Notes under the pieces: model-generated
Databases searched by the model: none
Seen by the model: the letters and a program-made list of their open reading frames with translations, nothing else
What the model was told of the DNA's origin: nothing
NCBI GenBank assembly: GCA_934630375.1
Contig: CAKTVQ010000025.1
Coordinates: forward strand, 1-19,727
From: an uncultured Collinsella sp.
GTDB taxonomy: Bacteria > Actinomycetota > Coriobacteriia > Coriobacteriales > Coriobacteriaceae
Reading direction: 5' to 3'
Length of the DNA stretch: 19,727 bases
In this document: positions 1 through 7,154 of the stretch, in pieces
Layout of the letters: each line of letters starts with the position of its first letter
Numbering within the stretch: position 1 is the stretch's first letter
Position numbers and translations under genes: made by a program

Positions 1-728
1 GGTCGCGTTATCTCGGGCGAGGTGGCCTTGTCTGCCGCGGCCTTTGCCTCTTCGTATGCCTTGCAGGCGTCGTCATAGGCTATTTGCGCTTTTTTCAAAT
101 CGCCGAGGAGCGCTTCCCGCTTGGCTGTTTCTCCGTCGACGTGGGTTTTGGCCTCCGCCGCCGCACTCTCGAAATACTGAACGTGTCCTTTCTGACTTTC
201 GAGGCGGTTTCGGTAGTGGGCAAGCTCATATTCGCAAGAACGTTCTCGCGAATCCGCCATCATGATCTCCGAACGCAACTGTTGAGCGGCTGCGTAATCT
301 CCGTTGTCGTATGCCTTTTTTAATTCTGCTTGAAGCTCGCTTACCCGGTTGTGGGCCTCATCGTATTTGGCTTGGGCTGCATCGACGTCCGCTTGCATGG
401 TGGGAAGGGGTTTTCTCCATTCGGCGGCTTGCGCCGCCATCTTGTCGTAGAGCTCTTGAAAATAGGCAATGTCCTCATTGATTTCCGCAATTTTCTCGGA
501 ACTTGCGGCGTCTTTTGCGGCTTCGAGGTTTTTGAGCGCTTCCTGCATGGCTGCATACGCTTTTTCTTTTTCGGCTGCCGCATCTTTCGTCTGCAAGGCA
601 ACTGCATCGACGGGGGAGCTCGTTTCTGCCGCGATCGCCGTTGCGGGGGCGATTCCCGCGGCAAGCGCCACAGAAAGGGCGATGCCCATGGCTGCTCGTC
701 TTGCTCTTCTTGCGAGAATGTCGTTCAT
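1..728 (-). CDS. Secreted coiled-coil surface protein, copy A (C-terminus beyond window)
   Basis: This reading frame is open from an ATG at 728 down to the window edge, giving 242 visible residues. A GAGGTG ribosome-binding site lies just upstream (reverse of about 734-739). Residues 1-34 form a signal peptide: a basic start (ARRARRA), a hydrophobic stretch, then an Ala-rich cleavage site (AIAAE). The rest is Ala/Glu/Lys-rich and predicted to be long coiled coil. The visible part ends in DKATSPEITR, the point where the paralogue enters its Pro/Thr-rich wall-spanning region, so an anchor beyond the edge is likely but not seen. The gene begins 28 bp after the stop of the paralogue at 757-1788 and probably shares its transcript. 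The two proteins are nearly identical at both ends and diverged in the middle. Function is unknown; adhesion or wall structure is a guess. Confidence 0.85.
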   Translation of the reverse strand, partial: MNDILARRARRAAMGIALSVALAAGIAPATAIAAETSSPVDAVALQTKDAAAEKEKAYAAMQEALKNLEAAKDAASSEKIAEINEDIAYFQELYDKMAAQAAEWRKPLPTMQADVDAAQAKYDEAHNRVSELQAELKKAYDNGDYAAAQQLRSEIMMADSRERSCEYELAHYRNRLESQKGHVQYFESAAAEAKTHVDGETAKREALLGDLKKAQIAYDDACKAYEEAKAAADKATSPEITR

Positions 729-756
729 CTCGGCACCTCATTTCAAGGGTCGGAGG

Positions 757-1788
757 CTATTTTGAGTTCTTGATGCGGCGTGTGGCTGTGGCGGTTAGTC
801 CGAGGCCTGCTGCGGCGATTCCTGCTAGCGCGATTGCGCTCGGCGCTGCGTCGCCTGTGTTTGCGAGCTTGTCGGCGGTCGTAGTTGCTTGCTTGCCGTT
901 GCTCGAGTTCGTTTGCTTGGTGGAGCTCGGTGCGGCGTCTTTGCCGGTCGCGGGTGAGCTGGCGGGCTGTGCCGTCTCGGTCGGTTGTGCCGAGCCGGAG
1001 GGAGGCGTCGTCTCGGTCGGTCGCGTTATCTCGGGCGAGGTGGCCTTGTCTGCCGCGGCCTTTGCCTCTTCGTATGCCTTGCAGGCGTCGTCATAAGCCG
1101 TTTGCGCTTTTTTCAAATTGTCGAGGAGCGCATCTCGCCAGGCTATGAACTGGTCGGTATGGGCTTTATATTTCTCTGCAGAACGTTCACAGTCATTAAC
1201 TCGTCCTTCCTGACTTTTGAGGCGCCACCGGAACTCGCGGAGCTCCGTTTCGCAATGGCCTACATACGCTTTTGCCCCTACCATCTCATTTTGCAACTGC
1301 CTTATTTGCTGTTTAGTAGTTTCGACAAACTCCTCGTAGCCGAGTGCTTCGAGTGTCTTAAGCATCTCAAGTTTTTTGTCTAATTCTGCCTGGAGCTCGC
1401 TTACCCGGTTGATGGCCCCGTCGTATTTGGCTTGGGCAGCATCGACGTCCGATTGCATGGTGGGAAGGAGTTCCCTCTCTTCGGCGGCTTGCGCCACCAT
1501 CTTTTCGCGGAACTCTTGAAAACGGGCAATGTCATTATTGAATCTCGCAATTTTCTCGGAACTTGCGGCGTCTTTTGCGGCTTCGAGGTTTTTGAGCGCT
1601 TCCTGCATGGCTGCATACGCTTTGTCTTTTGCGGCGGCCGCATCTTCCGTCTGCAAGGCAACTGCACCGATGGGGGAGCTCGTTTCTGCCGCGATCGCCG
1701 TTGAGGGGGCGATTCCCGCGGCAAGGGCCACGGAGAGGGCGATGCCCATGGTTGCTCGTCTTGCTCTTCTTGCGAGAATGTCGTTCAT
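757..1788 (-). CDS. LANTG-anchored secreted coiled-coil surface protein, copy B
   Basis: This gene encodes 343 residues. Residues 1-34 are a signal peptide ending in AIAAE. Residues about 45-250 are charged, Ala/Glu/Lys/Gln-rich and predicted to be coiled coil. Residues about 255-305 are a Pro/Thr/Ser-rich low-complexity region typical of wall-spanning stalks. The C-terminus is a sortase signal: LANTG at 308-312, an Ala/Gly/Leu hydrophobic stretch, and a basic tail (RRIKNSK). LANTG departs from LPXTG and fits the LAXTG type known for class E sortases of high-GC Gram-positives. Translation starts at ATG 1788 behind GAGGTG, and the ribosome-binding region is identical to that of copy A. Compared with copy A the middle is 14 residues longer, exactly two heptads, which keeps coiled-coil register. 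The exposed function is not recognisable from sequence. Confidence 0.88.
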   Translation of the reverse strand: MNDILARRARRATMGIALSVALAAGIAPSTAIAAETSSPIGAVALQTEDAAAAKDKAYAAMQEALKNLEAAKDAASSEKIARFNNDIARFQEFREKMVAQAAEERELLPTMQSDVDAAQAKYDGAINRVSELQAELDKKLEMLKTLEALGYEEFVETTKQQIRQLQNEMVGAKAYVGHCETELREFRWRLKSQEGRVNDCERSAEKYKAHTDQFIAWRDALLDNLKKAQTAYDDACKAYEEAKAAADKATSPEITRPTETTPPSGSAQPTETAQPASSPATGKDAAPSSTKQTNSSNGKQATTTADKLANTGDAAPSAIALAGIAAAGLGLTATATRRIKNSK

Positions 1789-1838
1789 CTCGGCACCTCA
1801 TTTCAAGGGTTGGCGACTCACTTGGTAGCACTAATGTA

Positions 1839-1844
1839 AGTATA
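1839..1844 (-). promoter_or_regulatory. Candidate -10 box for the surface-protein tandem
   Basis: Read on the minus strand the sequence is TATACT, about 50 bp upstream of the copy B start, in the 176-bp gap between the divergent surface-protein and ABC-transporter genes. The best -35 partner (TCAAGA, reverse of 1862-1867, 17-bp spacer) is weak. The site is plausible by position only. Confidence 0.3.
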
Positions 1845-1964
1845 TCAGGCGATTAACCTGCTCTTGAATCTCGCCAGAAATGACTCGTTGTTTACGCATG
1901 CTCTAGGGCGACAGTACTATCATGATTCGAATTGAGTGTGAATGATGATAGGGAGCGCCTTTTT

Positions 1965-3815
1965 ATGATTGAGTTGCTCAGGCGTTTTGGCGGTAAGTTT
2001 CGCCGGTATATGGTGATCGGTCCTGCGTGCAAGCTGATCGAAGTGGTGTTCGACCTACTTACGCCGCTGGTGATTGCGCAGATGATCGACAAGGGCATCG
2101 GCGCGCACGATGTGAACGCTGTCGTCCACTACGGCATGCTGCTTGGCGCCATGGCTGTGATCGGCATCTCATTTACGCTCGTCTGCCAAAAGATGGCGGC
2201 GCTGACCTCACAGGGCATGGGTACCGACATTCGCGGCGCGCTCTATGAGCACATCAACAAGCTGAGCTATGCCGAGCTCGATCGCTTTGGCACGCCGTCA
2301 CTCATCACGCGCATCACCAACGACGTCAACCAGGTGCAGCTGGCCGTGGCGCTGGGCGTGCGCATGCTTATCCGCTGGCCCTTCCTGGCGGTGGGCTCCA
2401 TGGTCGCGGCCCTCGCCATCGACCTTAAGCTTGGCATCATCTTTTTGATTTGTACGCCCGCCATCGGCATCGTGTTTTGGCTGGTTATGGCGCGCTGCAT
2501 CCCGTACTACAAGCAGCTGCAGGCAAAGCTCGACCGCATCGCGCTTATCTGCCGCGAGGGGCTTTCGGGCGCTCGCGTGGTCCGTGCGTTTGTGCGCGAA
2601 GACCACGAGCGTGAGCGCTTTGCGCAGGCCGCCGACGATCAGGCACATGTCGCCATCGCGGTGGGCAAGCTCTCGTCGATCCTCAACCCCGTCACGTTTT
2701 TGGTCATGAACCTGGGCGTGTGCGCCATCCTGTGGGTGGGCGGCATTCAGGTAAACGTGGGCGAGCTCACGCAGGGTCAGGTCATGGCGTTTGTGAACTA
2801 CATGACGCAGACTCTCACCTCCATTGTCTACGTCGCCAACCTGGTCGTGGTCTTTACCAAGGCAAGCGCCAGCGCGTCGCGTATCAACGAGGTGCTCAAT
2901 TGCGTGCCGAGCATTACCGACGAGGGCAACGAGGCGGTCGCCCTGCCCAAGCCGAGCGCGATGGGCAACGCCGCTTCGGTCCCCGCGCTGAGCTTGAGCC
3001 ATGCGAGCTTCTCCTTTGGCGCGGGCGCGGCCAGCGCCGTAACCGATGTGACTCTGGAGCTGCCGCTGGGCAAAACGCTCGGCATTATCGGCGGCACGGG
3101 CAGCGGTAAGTCGACGCTCGTCTCGCTTATCCCGCGCCTGTACGATGCGGGCATCGGCAGCGTGAATGTGATGGGTACCGACGTGCGCGCCTGGCCGCTC
3201 GACCAGCTGCGCCATGTGGTCGCGACCGTTCCGCAGCGCGCGTCGCTCGTGAGCGGCACCATCCGCAGCAATCTGACCTGGCGCGACGAGTCCGCGACCG
3301 ACGAGGAGCTGTGGGCGGCGCTCGATATGGCGCAGGCCAGCGAGTTCGTGCGCAACAAGCCGCAGGGCTTGGATGCCCCGGTCGAGGCGGGCGGCAAGAA
3401 TTTCAGCGGCGGTCAGCGTCAGCGCCTGACCATCGCGCGCGCCCTGGTCGGTTCGCCGCAGATCCTGATTATGGACGATTCCGCCTCGGCGCTCGACTTT
3501 AAGACCGACGCAGCACTTCGCCACGCCATTCGCGAGCGCAGCGCGCGCGGTGCCGCCGAGGGCGGGCTGCCGCTGACCACGGTCATCGTGAGCCAGCGCG
3601 TCTCGACCGTGCGCGATGCCGACATGATCTGCGTGCTCGACCACGGCTCGGTCGCGGGCCTGGGTGCGCACGACGAGCTGTACGCAAACTGCCAGCTCTA
3701 CCGCGAGATCTGCCAGTCGCAGCTTCGCCGCGAGGAGCTCGAGGGCCAGCAGGGGAGCGCGACGCCCGCTTCGGGCTCCGCTCCCACGTCCGTCTGCGCA
3801 AAGGAGGGCTGCTAG
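1965..3815 (+). CDS. ABC exporter half-transporter with degenerate ATP site (subunit 1)
   Basis: This 616-residue protein has an N-terminal six-helix exporter membrane domain (about 1-310) fused to a nucleotide-binding domain (about 340-600). Walker A is GGTGSGKST at 376-384 and the signature is FSGGQ at 480-484. Walker B ends in Asp504-Asp505, so the usual catalytic Glu is Asp, and the H-loop has Gln544 (VSQR) where most have His. These substitutions mark the degenerate half of heterodimeric exporters such as TM287/288. I chose ATG 1965 because AGGGAG lies 9 nt upstream; an in-frame TTG at 1932 extends the frame by 11 residues but has no ribosome-binding site. The next gene starts on the base after this stop, so the two subunits are translationally coupled. 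Substrate is not inferable; drugs, lipids or peptides are all possible. Confidence 0.9.
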   Translation: MIELLRRFGGKFRRYMVIGPACKLIEVVFDLLTPLVIAQMIDKGIGAHDVNAVVHYGMLLGAMAVIGISFTLVCQKMAALTSQGMGTDIRGALYEHINKLSYAELDRFGTPSLITRITNDVNQVQLAVALGVRMLIRWPFLAVGSMVAALAIDLKLGIIFLICTPAIGIVFWLVMARCIPYYKQLQAKLDRIALICREGLSGARVVRAFVREDHERERFAQAADDQAHVAIAVGKLSSILNPVTFLVMNLGVCAILWVGGIQVNVGELTQGQVMAFVNYMTQTLTSIVYVANLVVVFTKASASASRINEVLNCVPSITDEGNEAVALPKPSAMGNAASVPALSLSHASFSFGAGAASAVTDVTLELPLGKTLGIIGGTGSGKSTLVSLIPRLYDAGIGSVNVMGTDVRAWPLDQLRHVVATVPQRASLVSGTIRSNLTWRDESATDEELWAALDMAQASEFVRNKPQGLDAPVEAGGKNFSGGQRQRLTIARALVGSPQILIMDDSASALDFKTDAALRHAIRERSARGAAEGGLPLTTVIVSQRVSTVRDADMICVLDHGSVAGLGAHDELYANCQLYREICQSQLRREELEGQQGSATPASGSAPTSVCAKEGC

Positions 3816-5675
3816 ATGAATCCGTATACTTCTTCCGGCTCGGTCGCCACGATGACGGCCAATGTGTCCGGCAACGATAAGCTCAACGACCTGGGCGACG
3901 GCCCGCGCCAGCCCGGCGACCCTGAGCGCTATCCCGTGGGCGCGGTGACCCGTCGCCTGATGGGCTACGTGCGTCCGCACCGCATTTCGTTTGCGGCGTC
4001 GTTTGTGAGCGCCGCCATCTCGGTGATCTTGCAGCTCTATACGCCCATCCTCATCGGCGAGGGCATCGACCTCATCGTTGCCGCCGGACGGGTGGACTTT
4101 GACGCGCTGCTCCCGCTCGTCACCAAACTCGCGATTGTCGTGGTTGGTGCCGCGGCCTTCCAGTGGCTGCAGGGCTATTGCGTCAACCGCCTGTCCTACG
4201 AGACGGTGCGCGACATGCGCGTGGAGGCCAGCGACAAGCTCAGCCGCATGCCGCTCAGCTTTATCGACAGCCATGCCCACGGCGACCTTATGAGCCGCGT
4301 GGTCAACGACGTCGACCAGGTGGGCGACGGCCTGCTGCAGGGCTTTACCCAGCTCTTTACCGGCGTCATCACTATCGTGGGCACGCTCGCGTTTATGCTG
4401 TCCATCAACCTGACCATGACGCTCGTGGTGGTGCTCGTCACGCCGCTCTCCATCTTTGCGGCCGGCGCCATCGCCAAGCTCTCCAACAAGAGCTTTACGG
4501 CTCAGCAGCGTATTCAGGGCCAGCTGGGCGGTCATATCGAGGAGTATGTGGGCGAGCAAAAGCTTGTGGACGCCTTCGTCTATGGCTCGCGCGCCCAGCA
4601 GCGCTTCGATGCCCTCAACGCCGAGCTCTACACGGCGGGCGAGCGCGCGCAGTTTATGGGTTCGCTCTCTAACCCCGGCACGCGCTTTATCAACAACATC
4701 ATCTACGCTGTGGTCGCCGTGATCGGCTGCGTGGGCGTGATCACGGGCGTGCCCGCGGCGCTCACGGTGGGCGGCGTGCAGATCTTCCTGTCTTACGCCA
4801 ACCAGTACACCAAGCCGTTCAACGAGGTCACCAACGTCATCACGCAGATCCAGACGGCCTATGCCTCGGCCCGTCGCATGTTCGCGCTGCTCGATGCACG
4901 CGAGCAGGAGCCCGACGCTGTGGATGCCATTGAGCTCACCGCTCCGAAGGGCGAGGTCGCCTTTGAGCATGTGGACTTTAGCTACGTGCCCGACCGCAAG
5001 CTGCTGCAGGACATCTGCATCGATGCCAAACCCGGCATGCGCTTTGCCCTGGTCGGTCCCACGGGCTGCGGCAAGACGACGCTCATCAACCTGCTGCTGC
5101 GCTTTTACGATATCGATGCTGGGCGCATCGCGGTCGATGGCCGCTCCTCGCGTGACTACACGCGTGCGAGCCTGCGCCGCGCCTTTGGCATGGTGCTGCA
5201 GGACACTTGGCTGTTCGAGGGCACGGTGGCCCAGAACATTGCCTACGGTTGCCCCGACGCCACGCGCGAGCAGATTATCGAGGCGGCCAAGCGCGCGCAC
5301 GCGCACAAGTTTATCGTGCAGCTGCCGCAGGGCTACGACACGGTGATCGGCGAGGACGGCGGCACGTTTAGCCAGGGCCAAAAGCAGCTGCTGTGCATCG
5401 CGCGCGTCATGCTCACCGACCCGGCGATTCTGCTGCTGGACGAGGCAACCTCGAGCATCGATACCCGCACCGAGCTACAGGTGCAGGCGGCATTTGACGA
5501 GCTCATGGCCGGCCGCACGAGCTTTGTCGTGGCGCACCGCCTCTCGACGATCCGAAACGCCGACTGCATCCTGGTCATGCGAGACGGCGAGATTATCGAG
5601 CGCGGCACGCACGACGAGCTGCTCGCGGCAGGCGGCTTCTACGCCGAGCTCTACCGCAGCCAGTTTGCCCAGTGA
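3816..5675 (+). CDS. ABC exporter half-transporter with catalytic ATP site (subunit 2)
   Basis: This 619-residue protein has a membrane domain (about 45-340) and a nucleotide-binding domain (about 365-605). Walker A is GPTGCGKTT at 414-422. Walker B ends in Asp542-Glu543 with the catalytic Glu present, and the H-loop has His574 (VAHR). Its signature is FSQGQ at 518-522, so the first Gly of SGGQ is replaced. It therefore supplies the working Walker and His residues that pair with the intact signature of subunit 1, while its altered signature faces the degenerate site of subunit 1. Such complementarity is strong evidence for one heterodimer. Translation starts directly after the upstream stop, with AAGGAGGG at 3801-3808 inside that gene. 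The residues before the first helix form a hydrophilic leader. No clear terminator follows. Confidence 0.92.
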   Translation: MNPYTSSGSVATMTANVSGNDKLNDLGDGPRQPGDPERYPVGAVTRRLMGYVRPHRISFAASFVSAAISVILQLYTPILIGEGIDLIVAAGRVDFDALLPLVTKLAIVVVGAAAFQWLQGYCVNRLSYETVRDMRVEASDKLSRMPLSFIDSHAHGDLMSRVVNDVDQVGDGLLQGFTQLFTGVITIVGTLAFMLSINLTMTLVVVLVTPLSIFAAGAIAKLSNKSFTAQQRIQGQLGGHIEEYVGEQKLVDAFVYGSRAQQRFDALNAELYTAGERAQFMGSLSNPGTRFINNIIYAVVAVIGCVGVITGVPAALTVGGVQIFLSYANQYTKPFNEVTNVITQIQTAYASARRMFALLDAREQEPDAVDAIELTAPKGEVAFEHVDFSYVPDRKLLQDICIDAKPGMRFALVGPTGCGKTTLINLLLRFYDIDAGRIAVDGRSSRDYTRASLRRAFGMVLQDTWLFEGTVAQNIAYGCPDATREQIIEAAKRAHAHKFIVQLPQGYDTVIGEDGGTFSQGQKQLLCIARVMLTDPAILLLDEATSSIDTRTELQVQAAFDELMAGRTSFVVAHRLSTIRNADCILVMRDGEIIERGTHDELLAAGGFYAELYRSQFAQ

Positions 5676-5703
5676 GCAAGCCCGTGGGGCTAATTAATCA
5701 ATC

Positions 5704-5727
5704 GACAGACGGTGGTTTACATCTGTC
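5704..5727. promoter_or_regulatory. Inverted repeat over a candidate -35 box upstream of the flavodoxin-like gene
   Basis: GACAGA (5704-5709) and TCTGTC (5722-5727) form a perfect 6-bp inverted repeat with a 12-bp gap. A possible -35 box TTTACA (5716-5721) lies inside, with a weak -10 TAAGAT (5738-5743) 16 bp downstream. The layout would suit a repressor operator, but no regulator gene is adjacent. A remnant stem at the end of the ABC operon is also possible, though there is no T-run. Confidence 0.3.
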
Positions 5728-5802
5728 ACGTTAGTACTAAGATATTCATCTAATAAATTGCATTAGTGGCTTTAGTTTTGGGGGAAACGAGGCAACGTGA
5801 CT

Positions 5803-6354
5803 ATGACGTGCTCTTTGGTGGTTAACAGCAAGAGCGGTAATACCAGGATGGTATCGGGCGCGATCAAGCGCGCTCTGCAGGCTGCGGGCGTTGAGTTTGT
5901 CCACGCCGCGGCGTTGAGCGACGATGCGGACGCAGATCAGGTTGCGCTCGAGGCGCAGGGCGCCTGCGCGGCCGACACGGTGCTCGTCGGTTTTTGGTGC
6001 GACAAGGGCGCGTGCACGCCTTCGGTCGCGGCGTTGCTCTCCGCCTTGCACGGTAAGCGCGTCTTCCTGTTTGGCACCTGCGGCTTTGGCGCCGACCAGA
6101 GCTATTACCAGCAGATTATCGATCGCGTGACCTCCAATTTGGCCAATGATGCCGAGCTTGCGGGCTGGGCGATGTGCCAGGGCAAGATGGGCCCTGCGGT
6201 CAAGCAGCGCTACGAGGCCATGCTCGAGCAAGATCCCGACAACGCCCGATTTAAGATGCTGCTCGACAACTGGGTTGCCGCAAAGGATCACCCCACCAAG
6301 GAAGATCTGGATAACATGGCTGCAGCCGCCAAAAAGGCCGTGCTGGGGGAGTAG
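5803..6354 (+). CDS. Flavodoxin-like FMN protein
   Basis: This protein of 183 residues has the flavodoxin fold signature. The first strand runs into a phosphate-binding loop SKSGNT (residues 9-14) that normally holds FMN phosphate. Later come GFWCDKGACTPS and FLFGTCGFGADQSYYQQI, the arrangement seen in the Flavodoxin_3 type of anaerobes. The C-terminal third is helical and charged and may mediate partner contact. It probably carries electrons to a redox enzyme in the cytoplasm, but no partner gene is adjacent. ATG 5803 is chosen because GAGG (5789-5792) is 10 nt upstream; GTG 5797 is an in-frame alternative two codons earlier with only 4 nt spacing. It appears monocistronic, preceded by a 127-bp gap and followed by element H1. 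Confidence 0.8.
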   Translation: MTCSLVVNSKSGNTRMVSGAIKRALQAAGVEFVHAAALSDDADADQVALEAQGACAADTVLVGFWCDKGACTPSVAALLSALHGKRVFLFGTCGFGADQSYYQQIIDRVTSNLANDAELAGWAMCQGKMGPAVKQRYEAMLEQDPDNARFKMLLDNWVAAKDHPTKEDLDNMAAAAKKAVLGE

Positions 6355-6396
6355 CTCCCATCGCTGACGGCGGTCGGTCCATCTTTCTAAATGAAA

Positions 6397-6525
6397 CGTC
6401 CTCCCGGGCGTCGGGGCACGAAGTTCCCTGCTCTACAGTCCTGCGCAAGACGAAGGCCACATTAAGTGGCCTTCTTTGCGTGCGGAACTCGCGATGAACT
6501 TCGTGCCCCGCCGTCCGGGAGGACG
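6397..6525 (+). repeat. Element H1: 129-bp structured palindrome, possible RNA motif
   Basis: Outer arms 6397-6426 and 6496-6525 are inverted repeats matching at 28 of 30 positions and ending in CGTC/GACG. Between them lie a 25-nt strand, a 23-nt tip hairpin (6452-6474) and a 21-nt strand. The internal strands carry GTTCCCTGCTC, CAGTCCTGC and, on the right (6479-6499), a 21-nt block shared exactly with H2 at 11563-11583 in inverse orientation. It begins 42 bp after the flavodoxin-like stop and points the same way as that gene, so it would be a 3'-UTR structure. It could be a conserved RNA, a terminator-associated element or a non-autonomous mobile palindrome. Confidence 0.75.
6452..6474 (+). 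terminator. Tip hairpin of H1, terminator-like
   Basis: GAAGGCCAC pairs perfectly with GTGGCCTTC around an ATTAA loop, followed by a short TTT. It lies 97 bp after the flavodoxin-like stop. The U-run is weak, so termination is uncertain. The same 9-bp stem is used at 11450-11472. Confidence 0.45.
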
Positions 6526-6584
6526 CCTCTTTATTGATGGGAGGCCTGATAGGTCGATGGTTCCGTGCCCGGATGCGTCCAAAG

Positions 6585-7031
6585 TGGGACGGGCTTTCCG
6601 GATGGGCAGGCTTTCGAAAAATGCGTCCCGGAATTTGCCTTTGGAATGGGACGTAGTTTCCCGTTGAGGTGCTTTGCGGAAAGTGCATCCCACTCTGGGC
6701 GGTCGAAGTGGGACACACTTTCCCAAAGGCGCTCCAACGGGAAATTGCGTCCCATTATTCGGTCAAGAAACGGGATGCATTTTCCCAATGAGAGCAAAAC
6801 CGGAAAATGCATCCCACAATCAGCCCTCAAAGTGGGACGCCGTTTCCCAATGAGGCTCAAGCGGAAAATGCATCCCGGAATTTGCGCTCAAAGTGGGATG
6901 CGGTTTCCGGTTGAGGGTCTAAGGGGAAAGTGCGTCCCAGAATCGACGCTTGAAATGGGATGCAGTTTCCCGATGAGGCACTCGACGGAAAATACATCCC
7001 AGAAATGGCCTTTGAGCTGGATAAGATTTCC
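6585..7031. repeat. Array of alternating inverted 15-bp arms, period 62 bp (31 bp per arm)
   Basis: Seven full units start at 6585, 6647, 6709, 6771, 6833, 6894 and 6956, with a decayed arm at 7018. Each unit is a forward arm (TGGGAYGCNNTTTCC), a 16-nt loop, a reverse arm (GGAAANTGCRTCCCA) and a 16-nt spacer; only the loop at 6848-6862 is 15 nt. Loops often contain TGAGG, and spacers resemble GAATTTGCGCTCAAAG. Any arm can pair with its left or its right neighbour. With H1 this fills most of the 800-bp gap 6355-7154, which I read as non-coding. It resembles a BIME (arrayed REP sequences). A related four-arm piece lies at 11333-11440. Confidence 0.92.
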
Positions 7032-7050
7032 GCGGCATCTCGGATTCTCA

Positions 7051-7085
7051 AAAATGAGACACGCCGTTGGCGAAAATGAGACACG
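7051..7085 (+). promoter_or_regulatory. Direct repeat, candidate activator site upstream of the large surface-protein gene
   Basis: AAAATGAGACACG occurs at 7051-7063 and again at 7073-7085, 22 bp apart, which is about two helical turns. The first copy is also half of a small palindrome, TCTCA-AAAA-TGAGA (7046-7059). A weak -10 candidate TATCAT lies at 7105-7110. Position and helical phasing suggest a regulator bound on one face of the DNA just upstream of the promoter; this is inference. Confidence 0.35.
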
Positions 7086-7154
7086 TGATATCGGGCATCG
7101 GACGTATCATTTGCAAAAAGGAGTCCACTCCACTCGAATAAAGCGAGGTCCCTC

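Larger units (their letters stand above)
1..1810. repeat. Tandem gene duplication (direct repeats of about 0.75-0.79 kb)
   Basis: Positions 1-77 are identical to 1019-1095, and 488-750 are nearly identical to 1548-1810, including an exact run of more than 70 bp within 486-561 and 1546-1621. Between these blocks the copies are clearly diverged and differ by 42 bp in length. The repeat includes the ribosome-binding region upstream of each start. This is direct observation. Mosaic identity suggests gene conversion at the ends or diversifying selection in the middle. Confidence 0.9.

Noticed and set aside
2298..5381. A 1027-codon open frame on the minus strand, antisense to both ABC genes
   Set aside because: It is an artefact of GC-rich codon use. 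The plus strand carries complete ABC motifs in two coupled genes, and the antisense product is low-complexity His/Arg/Ala without any domain.
6397..6525. Integron attC site
   Set aside because: No integrase and no typical core-site boxes were found; only the folded-palindrome character is shared.
6585..7031. CRISPR array
   Set aside because: Arms alternate in orientation, the intervals are themselves related in sequence, and no cas gene is present.
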